In this document: positions 1 to 5,254 of the stretch, one piece after another
Layout: each line of letters opens with the position of its first letter
How positions within the stretch are numbered: the first letter of the stretch is position 1
Assembly: GCA_002316235.1 (NCBI GenBank)
Contig: DCDD01000075.1
Span: forward strand, 1 to 5,254
DNA length: 5,254 nucleotides
Source: Bacteroidales bacterium UBA1064
GTDB taxonomy: Bacteria > Bacteroidota > Bacteroidia > Bacteroidales > Tenuifilaceae
Reading direction: 5' to 3'
Translations under genes and position numbers: made by a program
Notes under the pieces: generated by a model
Told to the model about the DNA's origin: nothing
What the model saw: only the letters and a program-made list of their open reading frames with translations
Databases searched by the model: none

Positions 1-678
1 AGTGGTGAAGCCCTTATGGGTGCTGACGCCTATGGGATAAGCACCGACGTACTTAACTCGTATGCGCGTCAGATCAAGGAGGTAACCGATTTGGGTGTAG
101 AAGTTGGAATAGTTATAGGTGGTGGAAATATTTTTCGTGGGCTTAAGGGATGTTCAATGGGTTTCGACCGGGTGAAAGGAGACCAGATGGGCATGTTGGC
201 CACCGTTATTAACAGCCTGGCACTTCAATCGGCCATAGAAGGTATTGGTGGAAAAGCAAGAGTGCTCACCGCTACCAAAATGGAACCCGTAGGTGAGCTC
301 TACTCAAAAGACAAAGCCATACAAGTGCTTTCCGAAGGGAATGCCTGCATTATTGCCGGAGGAACAGGAAACCCCTTTTTTACTACCGACACCGCCTCGG
401 CACTTCGGGCAGTTGAAATCAACGCTAACATTCTTTTAAAGGGAACCCGGGTGGATGGCGTTTACTCGGCCGACCCCGAAAAAGATCCCTCTGCCCAGCG
501 GTTCGAGAGCATAACTTTTACTGAAGCATACGATAAAAAGCTAAAAATTATGGATTTGACCGCCTTTACCCTCTGTAGCGAAAACAACCTCCCCATCCTG
601 GTTTTTGACATGAACACCCCTGGAAACTTAAAAAAAGCTGTCTTTGGCGATAAGGTTGGAACTTTAGTTAAAAATTAA
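1..678 (+). CDS. pyrH: UMP kinase, 5'-truncated by window edge
   Basis: Cytoplasmic UMP kinase of the amino-acid-kinase fold, which phosphorylates UMP to UDP with ATP in pyrimidine nucleotide synthesis. The reading frame is open from base 1: the first codons read SGEALMG, the end of the N-terminal K-L-S-G-E phosphate-binding motif, so the true start lies only about 10-15 codons upstream and the ATG at base 16 is internal. The 225 visible residues contain GGGNIFRG (about 40-47), GDQMGMLATVIN (about 60-71), GTGNPFFTTD (about 121-130, UMP/acceptor region), VDGVYSADP (about 151-159, ATP side) and a C-terminal VFDMNTPGNLKK segment typical of Bacteroidota PyrH. The family is usually about 235-240 residues, which fits a nearly complete gene. 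It is followed after 31 bp by frr on the same strand, the usual neighbour. The family is normally hexameric and regulated by GTP and UTP. Identification is firm; only the start is missing. Confidence 0.97.
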   Translation, partial: SGEALMGADAYGISTDVLNSYARQIKEVTDLGVEVGIVIGGGNIFRGLKGCSMGFDRVKGDQMGMLATVINSLALQSAIEGIGGKARVLTATKMEPVGELYSKDKAIQVLSEGNACIIAGGTGNPFFTTDTASALRAVEINANILLKGTRVDGVYSADPEKDPSAQRFESITFTEAYDKKLKIMDLTAFTLCSENNLPILVFDMNTPGNLKKAVFGDKVGTLVKN

Positions 679-679
679 A

Positions 680-687
680 TACTTTTA
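680..687 (+). promoter_or_regulatory. Possible weak -7 promoter box before frr
   Basis: TACTTTTA in the 31-bp pyrH-frr gap matches the Bacteroidota -7 consensus TAnnTTTG at all but the last base. A TTG at 656-658, inside the end of pyrH, lies 21 nt upstream, a spacing compatible with the -33 element. It could give frr an internal promoter in addition to read-through from pyrH. AT-rich gaps produce such matches by chance, so this is only a candidate. Confidence 0.25.
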
Positions 688-709
688 CAATAAAATTAAC
701 AGTAAGTGT

Positions 710-1276
710 ATGAACCCCAACGATGCAACAGCAACCATCAGCACTGCTGATGAACATATGCAAAAAGCCATTGATCACCTTGAAAACGAGTTACGGGTAA
801 TACGCGCCGGCAGGGCTAACCCCGCAATACTTTCTGGAGTTATGGTAGACTACTACGGAACAATGACGCCCCTATCTCAGGTGTCGAGTGTAGGAACCCC
901 CGATGCGAGAACAATTGTAGTGCAACCATGGGAAAAAAACATGATTAACCCAATAGAAAAGGCTATCATGGCAGCCAACCTGGGGTTTAACCCCCAGAAC
1001 AATGGTGAGAGCATTCGCATCATGGTTCCACCCCTCACCGAGGAACGCCGAAAGGAGCTTGTTAAACAGGTTAAGCACGTTGGCGAAACTGCCCGAATGA
1101 GCATTCGCAATGCCCGGCGTGATGCCATTGAGGAGGTGAAGCGGTTACAGAAAAACGGGTTACCCGAGGATGCCGCTAAGGATGCCGAAGCCAAGATTCA
1201 AAAAATTACCGATTCCTTCAACAAAAAGGTTGATGAGCTCCTCGATAAGAAGGAAAAGGAAATTCTTACCGTTTAG
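710..1276 (+). CDS. frr: Ribosome recycling factor
   Basis: Cytoplasmic ribosome recycling factor, which acts with EF-G (and IF3) to split the post-termination ribosome and free it from mRNA and tRNA. The 188-residue product is close to the usual 185. It shows the expected two-domain order: N-terminal helix with HLENELRVIRAGRANPAIL (about 23-41), a compact beta-rich domain II (about 31-104, including MVDYYGTMTPLSQVSSV and IVVQPWEKNMI), then the long helices of domain I with PPLTEERRKELVKQVK (about 107-122), SIRNARRDA (about 131-139) and a lysine-rich C-terminal helix. The start at 710 places the first family-typical helix about 12 residues in; no strong Shine-Dalgarno is seen, which is normal in Bacteroidota. 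It lies 31 bp after pyrH and is probably co-transcribed with it. It converges on the isomerase-like gene across a 77-bp gap. Identification is firm. Confidence 0.97.
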   Translation: MNPNDATATISTADEHMQKAIDHLENELRVIRAGRANPAILSGVMVDYYGTMTPLSQVSSVGTPDARTIVVQPWEKNMINPIEKAIMAANLGFNPQNNGESIRIMVPPLTEERRKELVKQVKHVGETARMSIRNARRDAIEEVKRLQKNGLPEDAAKDAEAKIQKITDSFNKKVDELLDKKEKEILTV

Positions 1277-1340
1277 CCAGCCCTACCACTTGACCTGTCC
1301 GATAAGATTACTTTTCTGTTTCTGCCAAACTCTAAGTTCA

Positions 1341-1356
1341 TAGCCCTTTTGGGCTA
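1341..1356. terminator. Hairpin between convergent genes, possible bidirectional terminator
   Basis: TAGCCC-TTTT-GGGCTA is a perfect 6-bp stem with a 4-nt loop, lying 64 bp after the frr stop. Its right arm contains the TAG stop codon (1354-1356) of the opposing gene. It is symmetric, so it would form in transcripts from both sides, and it sits where both operons should end. Neither side has a proper U-tract, so intrinsic termination is uncertain; it may instead serve as an mRNA 3' end stabiliser or be a chance palindrome. Confidence 0.4.
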
Positions 1357-2556
1357 CTCTACCACCTCCATTCTCAAAAGTCGGGCAGCCAGCTTTAACC
1401 GCATGGTGTAGCTGTTGGGTAAAATCAGGTGGTGGTTTCCAAAGGGTGAATCGGTAAAGTACCGGGCAGCCGAATCGGAAATTTCAACCTCCAGCTGGGT
1501 TCTACAGGCCGTTTTAGATTTTGGTCTGCTCTTTACTTCTGCCCTGGTGATGAAAATCTTGTTCAGGGTGTTGTCCAACCTGAAAATAGTTACATCCGGA
1601 GCCCTAAGGCTACCGGCAATTGAATACCCTTTGCCCGTTTCATAGTGTGAATCGAGTTTGAACTCCTCCAACAGGTTGAGAGGTGCAGTGCAGTGGGCAA
1701 AAACCGCCCGATTACCTTCGACCAAAATGGTATTGGCCATCCAGGGGATTACCCCGCACACCTCGTTAGCCAGCATCATTCCAGCAGCACTACAGCTATC
1801 GGCCTCACATGCCGTAGGAAATCCATCAAGATTAAGCTTGGCAAGGGCTAAACATGCTGTGTGGCTGGTTTGGTTTACCAGCGGAAAGCACTCAACCGAA
1901 AGGGCATTAAGCCTATAAAAGGGGATAAGGGAAGCCAACCCCTCGAATATTCTTCCGCTGGCCATGAGCTCCTCCTTGTCATCAGCCATGCCAAACAGCG
2001 TTGTAAAATCCGGCGACACCTGCTGAATTTCATCGAACATGATTTCATTCCACGAAATGTCAACCTGCTCTATACCCAGCCTGCTCTGAAGTAAAAAAGG
2101 GCTTATCGTAGAAGCAACAAGCCATGCTGACGGCTTGCCAACTACTCCAAGACGCTGCCCGTGTAAATGACGTATTCCATTTGATGCCTTGTAGAACTCC
2201 TGGATGTAGGTTGAAGCTAGCGGGTCATCGGTGTTTATAAGCAAGGATGAAACATTATGCATGTTCATCCACGCCTTAACCTCCGTTGCCGACGCCCAGG
2301 CGTTGGCCTCCCGTGAAGCCAGCATGAGGTAAAACCGGTACTCCTGAACCGATTCAATAGCAATATGCTCAGAACCTCCGGTAAGAAACATTAAAATATC
2401 GGGTTTGTCATTCACAAACTCAATTTGCTCGGGGTTAAAAAGGGATATATGCTTTTTCTTAGCCTTTTCAAATAGCGTTACGTCAGCTGCAGGAAAGGCC
2501 AGAAGCTTAACCCTTAGCCGTTCCAAAGTCAGGAACAGGTTGTCATTTTCGCTCAT
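1354..2556 (-). CDS. L-fucose/L-arabinose isomerase-like protein, substrate unknown
   Basis: A cytoplasmic protein of 400 residues without signal peptide or membrane segments, resembling the uncharacterised branch of the FucI/AraA sugar-isomerase superfamily. Family-like landmarks in order (numbering from the chosen start): LTGGSE (about 58-63) in the N-terminal alpha/beta domain, LGVVGKPSAWLVAS (about 136-149), ECFPLV (about 222-227), TACEADSC (about 248-255), FAHCTAP (about 286-292), HYETGKG (about 304-310), ACRTQLE (about 350-356) and FGNHHLIL (about 372-379). Glu251 or Asp253 and His375/His376 fall where FucI-type enzymes hold their divalent metal, and Glu222 may be another ligand; this assignment is inferred from motif memory, not an alignment. 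The ATG at 2556 was chosen because it overlaps the end of the upstream hydrolase gene by 14 nt, a common coupling arrangement. An in-frame ATG at 2619 would add 21 residues and overlap by 77 nt. True FucI is far longer (about 590 residues), so a fucI label is not justified. Superfamily placement is fairly sure; reaction and substrate are unknown. Confidence 0.75.
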   Translation of the reverse strand: MSENDNLFLTLERLRVKLLAFPAADVTLFEKAKKKHISLFNPEQIEFVNDKPDILMFLTGGSEHIAIESVQEYRFYLMLASREANAWASATEVKAWMNMHNVSSLLINTDDPLASTYIQEFYKASNGIRHLHGQRLGVVGKPSAWLVASTISPFLLQSRLGIEQVDISWNEIMFDEIQQVSPDFTTLFGMADDKEELMASGRIFEGLASLIPFYRLNALSVECFPLVNQTSHTACLALAKLNLDGFPTACEADSCSAAGMMLANEVCGVIPWMANTILVEGNRAVFAHCTAPLNLLEEFKLDSHYETGKGYSIAGSLRAPDVTIFRLDNTLNKIFITRAEVKSRPKSKTACRTQLEVEISDSAARYFTDSPFGNHHLILPNSYTMRLKLAARLLRMEVVE

Positions 2557-3724
2557 ACTCGCTTGGTATTTGTAATTGCTTGATGATTTCAACTCCGCAA
2601 CGAAGGTATTGGTAAACATCCTCGGGTTGCCCTTCGATTGTTACGTCGCCTCGGAGGTGACCTAGGCGAACAACCACCGCATTAAGGCTGGGGATTACAA
2701 ATATGTACTGACCCAGCAAACCCCGGGCGTAGTTTACCTCATGCCCATCCATGTTAATACGCCACCACTGGTAGCCGTAAAAATCGCAGGGTTTTCCGGT
2801 TTCGGCATCAATCAGATAGGTGGCGGGTTGTAGCGCTTCTGCTAGATAGTCCTTTGGGATTAGCTGCTCTCCATTCCAAGTCCCCTGGTTGAGCACGAGT
2901 TGGCCAAAGCGGGCAAAATCGCGGGCATTCGAGTTGAAACAGCAAAAGGCCTTCTCAACACCGTTTTGCCTGTCGAGGCACCAGAGTGCATCGTGCTCTG
3001 CACCGATTTTCGACCACAAACGTTTTGAAGCATAGTCAGAAAGAGTTTCCCCTGAAGCCTTTTCTACAACCAACGATAGCAGCTGGGTGTCGCCGCTACG
3101 GTACATAAACCGTTTACCGGGCTCCTCAACCACGTGCTGTCCAAGAACCAGTCCTGCAAGGTTGTTTCCATAGTAACCCTTTGTGGTTAAAGAAAATAAG
3201 GTGCTGTACGACTCGTCCCAGCTTAGCCCCGAGCTCATGGTAAGTAGATGCTTAATGGTAATCTTATCCCGGCCATCCTGACGGAATTCGGGAAGAAAAT
3301 CGGCAACCGGCTGGTCAATACTCCTTATGTAGCCATCCTGAAGGGCGCAACCTACCAGCAAGCTAACAATGCTCTTGGCCATAGAAAATGAGTTGGAGTA
3401 GGAATCTGAGCCGTAACCATCCCAGTAAGACTCATAAAGTATGGCGGTATCTTTCACCACAAGGTAGGCAACAGTTTTATACCTCTCAAAGTACTCCAGC
3501 TGCTTATCCGATAGCTGATAGTGGTTGTACTGAGGAGATATTTTCCATGGTTGCGGTTGCCCCATACGGACTGTCCGGTTATGGAAAATTTTATAGTCGT
3601 CAATATTTACCTGCTGGTAAATTAAAGCTTTAACAATGTAGCGATTTTGGGGTAGGCTAAGAAAAATGGCCAAAAAGGCCAGCACCGCCAACGCAATAAG
3701 TTGAATTTTTTGCTTGCGCTTCAT
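2543..3724 (-). CDS. Membrane-anchored serine hydrolase, beta-lactamase/NylB-like fold
   Basis: A 393-residue serine hydrolase of the class C beta-lactamase/penicillin-binding-protein-like family (PF00144 type). A basic start (MKRKQK) and one hydrophobic stretch at about 8-24 without a clear cleavage site suggest a signal anchor, with the catalytic domain in the periplasm. The active-site SxxK motif is S114-M-A-K117 within NSFSMAKSIVSLLVG, followed by a DGYIRSIDQPVADFLPEF segment (130-147) and HLLTMSSGLSWD (159-170), both typical of the fold. Tyr208 in MYRSGDTQLL is the likely Y-x-N/Y-x-S motif tyrosine. The C-terminal KTG/HxG position seems replaced by ARGLLGQYIFVIP (333-345), a glycine-rich form common in esterase or amidase-like members such as 6-aminohexanoate-dimer hydrolase. 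That argues against a true antibiotic-resistance beta-lactamase. It is first in a two-gene operon and its TGA lies inside the start of the isomerase-like gene. The fold and catalytic residues are well supported; the substrate (peptide, ester, amide or cell-wall fragment) is not known. Confidence 0.88.
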   Translation of the reverse strand: MKRKQKIQLIALAVLAFLAIFLSLPQNRYIVKALIYQQVNIDDYKIFHNRTVRMGQPQPWKISPQYNHYQLSDKQLEYFERYKTVAYLVVKDTAILYESYWDGYGSDSYSNSFSMAKSIVSLLVGCALQDGYIRSIDQPVADFLPEFRQDGRDKITIKHLLTMSSGLSWDESYSTLFSLTTKGYYGNNLAGLVLGQHVVEEPGKRFMYRSGDTQLLSLVVEKASGETLSDYASKRLWSKIGAEHDALWCLDRQNGVEKAFCCFNSNARDFARFGQLVLNQGTWNGEQLIPKDYLAEALQPATYLIDAETGKPCDFYGYQWWRINMDGHEVNYARGLLGQYIFVIPSLNAVVVRLGHLRGDVTIEGQPEDVYQYLRCGVEIIKQLQIPSEYERK

Positions 3725-3979
3725 GGGTTTGCTTTTAGTGTTATGGTCAATGTTAAAAAAATCGTCCGTCCCTAAGGAGTTTACCTATTATAAGTTGATA
3801 AACCCTAACAGCTAGAAGAACCAAACTGCCTCAACCTATAAGCATCATCATCTAAACAGTTGTAAACCTTAAAGATAGTCAAAATCGGATTACATCAAAT
3901 TAGCAATAAAACTAGGAAAAACTAGCAAAAAAGAGCATACCTTTACCCGATTTTCAATTAGATAAACTTTTTATTCATC
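3725..3979. promoter_or_regulatory. AT-rich divergent intergenic region
   Basis: This 255-bp gap separates the start of the - strand serine hydrolase from the start of the + strand barrel gene, so it must contain the promoters of both units. No ORF, tRNA or strong hairpin was found in it. It is richer in A and T than the flanking genes, with a 10-bp-spaced repeat of AAAACTAG near its right side. No convincing TAnnTTTG box was found for the - strand gene. Confidence 0.6.
3938..3945 (+). promoter_or_regulatory. Possible -7 promoter box for barrel gene
   Basis: TACCTTTA matches the Bacteroidota -7 consensus TAnnTTTG except at the last base and lies 34 bp before the ATG at 3980, giving a plausible short leader. 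No TTG/TTTG -33 element is visible at the expected distance upstream, where the DNA is A-rich, so support is modest. No Shine-Dalgarno is present before the ATG; the leader is AT-rich, as is usual in this phylum. Confidence 0.3.
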
Positions 3980-5095
3980 ATGGTAAGCAAACGAATTGGT
4001 CATAAGCCAAAAATTGCAGCTGCGTTAGCTCTCGTGCAGCTACTTGCAATTCAACAGTTTTGCTACGGACAGGATAGCACCTCTACACTAGGCTTAAACC
4101 TTTACTCCTCAGCCTTTTTTGACAACAAGGAGTTCACGGGTGATATAAAAAAGGGCTACACACTGCCGGGATTCTTTATACAACCCGTTATTAACTTCAG
4201 TACCGATAACTATAGCGTTGAAGCGGGTTTTCACCTTCTATATATGGCCGGTACCGATAGCCTGGAGCATTTAGTCCCTGTCCTGACACTTGCACGAAAG
4301 CTTTCCAAAAGCTCTACCATCCTGGTTGGCACACTGGATGCCCGAAATGGCCATTTCCTTCCTGAACCACTTTTTAAGTCCGAACGGGTGTTTACCAGCC
4401 AACCCGAAACCGGGGTTCAGCTTAAGCATAAAACGAACAATACCTTCAGCGACTTGTGGATTAACTGGGAGCAGTTCATAAAAACGGGTAGCCCTTTTCA
4501 GGAGCAGTTTACGGTGGGATTTACCTTTCAGTATCTGGAATCAAACAGTAAGACCCCCGTCTTTTTTACTAAAACAATGGCATTGGCTACCCACCAGGGT
4601 GGTCAGATAGACAGCACCAATCTTCCGGTTACCACAATTGTTAACATTGGAGAAACGGCAGGTATACTAATTCCTCTCAAACCGGGCAATGCCAATCTTA
4701 GCATCGAGGTTTCAGGTTTTCTTTCGGCTGACAAATCGCCAAATCCCCACCTTAAATATGATCAAGGCTACGCGTTTTACCCAAGGATTCAAATGGAATG
4801 GCCTTTTACCCGCTTTTCATTTGGTTACTGGCATGCCAGATCATTTATTAATCCCAGAGGTGAAGAACTTTTTGGTTCCCTGTCAACTGTTAACCCTACA
4901 CTCGATTCAAAGGTTCGCAAGCTCGTAACCTGTTCGCTGGAGTACAGTAAGACCCTCCAACAGGGTTTTACCTTTGGAGTTGGAGTAAATGGCTACTACG
5001 ATACCAGGCAAGGATTGCTGGACTACAGCTACACCTTTAGAATGATTTTCGACGGAGAGCTAGTACGGTTCAGGAGAACTGGGGCATCTCGTTGA
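3980..5095 (+). CDS. Secreted probable outer-membrane beta-barrel protein, function unknown
   Basis: A 371-residue exported protein not assigned to a named family. The N-terminus has basic residues (K4, R5, K9, K11), a hydrophobic core at about 12-24 and a likely signal peptidase I site after FCYG (30|31). The cysteine at 28 lacks a lipobox, so a lipoprotein is unlikely. The mature part is rich in alternating hydrophobic/polar strands with many aromatic residues, for example FFIQPVINFS (65-74), YSVEAGFHLLYMAG (78-91), QFTVGFTFQYL (176-186), TRFSFGYWHA (277-286) and FTFGVGVNGYYD (330-341), consistent with an outer-membrane beta-barrel of perhaps 12 or more strands. The segment 125-175 (HFLPEPLF, WINWEQFI, PFQEQFT) looks conserved-like and may be a hallmark of the family. 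The last residues (RRTGASR) do not end in the aromatic residue typical of classic barrels. The gene stands alone, divergent from the hydrolase operon, with no visible partner such as SusD or TonB-box features. Barrel topology is inferred from composition; transport role, if any, is unknown. Confidence 0.7.
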   Translation: MVSKRIGHKPKIAAALALVQLLAIQQFCYGQDSTSTLGLNLYSSAFFDNKEFTGDIKKGYTLPGFFIQPVINFSTDNYSVEAGFHLLYMAGTDSLEHLVPVLTLARKLSKSSTILVGTLDARNGHFLPEPLFKSERVFTSQPETGVQLKHKTNNTFSDLWINWEQFIKTGSPFQEQFTVGFTFQYLESNSKTPVFFTKTMALATHQGGQIDSTNLPVTTIVNIGETAGILIPLKPGNANLSIEVSGFLSADKSPNPHLKYDQGYAFYPRIQMEWPFTRFSFGYWHARSFINPRGEELFGSLSTVNPTLDSKVRKLVTCSLEYSKTLQQGFTFGVGVNGYYDTRQGLLDYSYTFRMIFDGELVRFRRTGASR

Positions 5096-5254
5096 CAACT
5101 CGAAAAGACCCGTTAGAACTGAACCTGTTAATTGTTAACAGTCGAAATTTAGCGTTGAACTTAATATTCCACGAAAGCCTGTCATTGTTTTAAGTCCGTC
5201 AAAACTTGAAAATATTCTTTGCTTTTTCATTTTTCAGCCCCAACGGGGTGCAAT
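5096..5254. other. Non-coding tail downstream of barrel gene
   Basis: This 159-bp stretch contains no credible gene on either strand. Besides the palindrome at 5125-5141, it holds a T-rich tract (5216-5234) directly followed by a GC-rich hairpin, CCCC-AAC-GGGG (5238-5248), whose outer CA/TG can also pair if one G is bulged. The window ends 6 bases after that hairpin, so whatever unit it belongs to is cut. Confidence 0.5.
5125..5141. repeat. Perfect 7-bp inverted repeat after the barrel gene
   Basis: CTGTTAA-TTG-TTAACAG is a perfect inverted repeat with a 3-nt spacer, beginning 29 bp after the TGA at 5093-5095. Its position suggests an RNA hairpin marking the end of the transcript. However, the stem is AT-rich and only a short T-run (AAATTT, 5146-5151) follows, so it is a weak intrinsic terminator at best. 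A dimeric-protein binding site is an alternative. Confidence 0.4.

Noticed and set aside
877..1194. 105-residue reading frame antisense to frr
   Set aside because: It lies wholly opposite a firmly identified ribosome recycling factor and its translation (Ser/Arg-rich, low complexity) resembles no protein; a shadow of frr codon use.
1415..2094. Three + strand reading frames of 76-86 residues opposite the isomerase-like gene
   Set aside because: They overlap one another and sit antisense to a gene with clear family landmarks; no domain, start context or conservation cue supports them.
2557..2619. Upstream in-frame ATG giving the isomerase-like protein 21 extra residues
   Set aside because: The extra residues (MFTNTFVAEL onward) add no recognisable family sequence and would deepen the overlap with the hydrolase gene to 77 nt; the ATG at 2556 gives a short, typical overlap.
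3388..3633. 81-residue + strand frame opposite the hydrolase N-terminal region
   Set aside because: It covers the SxxK motif region of the hydrolase on the opposite strand and has no coherent protein features.
3779..3803. GTTTA...TAAAC inverted repeat in the divergent intergenic region
   Set aside because: Only 5-bp AT-rich arms with a 15-nt spacer; expected by chance in DNA of this composition.
4290..4928. Two + strand frames of 63 and 79 residues inside the barrel gene
   Set aside because: They are out-of-frame shadows of the 371-residue exported protein, which has a signal peptide and a continuous beta-strand pattern in its own frame.
5154..5230. Possible - strand mini-ORF of about 31 codons in the downstream tail
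   Set aside because: Too short, with no ribosome-binding cue or recognisable sequence, and adjacent to a probable repeat; not supportable as a gene.

Overview
The window looks like a chromosomal segment of a Bacteroidota species. The UMP kinase and ribosome recycling factor have Bacteroidota-like wording. The starts lack clear Shine-Dalgarno sequences, and two possible promoter boxes resemble the TAnnTTTG form of that phylum. Base composition is moderate, with AT-rich intergenic DNA. Genus cannot be decided from this piece alone.

Layout: (1) Bases 1-1276 on the + strand hold the 3' part of pyrH (UMP kinase, start outside the window) and complete frr (ribosome recycling factor), the end of the widely conserved rpsB-tsf-pyrH-frr type of housekeeping block. 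(2) Bases 1277-1353 form a short convergent gap with a perfect 6-bp hairpin overlapping the stop codon of the opposing gene. (3) Bases 1354-3724 on the - strand are a two-gene operon. A membrane-anchored periplasmic serine hydrolase of the beta-lactamase/NylB-like fold is transcribed first. It overlaps by 14 nt a cytoplasmic protein that resembles the L-fucose/L-arabinose isomerase-like superfamily. (4) Bases 3725-3979 are an AT-rich divergent promoter region. (5) Bases 3980-5095 on the + strand encode a secreted, probably outer-membrane beta-barrel protein of unknown function. (6) Bases 5096-5254 are non-coding, with a 17-nt palindrome and, at the very edge, a GC-rich hairpin that may begin a dispersed repeat.

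The housekeeping genes act in pyrimidine nucleotide synthesis and ribosome recycling. The only functional pairing visible among the accessory genes is the overlapping hydrolase and isomerase-like pair. Translational coupling suggests a shared process, for example hydrolysis of an envelope or imported substrate and metabolism of a product, but the substrate cannot be read from the sequence. No mobile element, CRISPR array, tRNA or rRNA was seen. Nothing here demonstrates a new system. The hydrolase/isomerase-like pair is the most worthwhile unexplained item.
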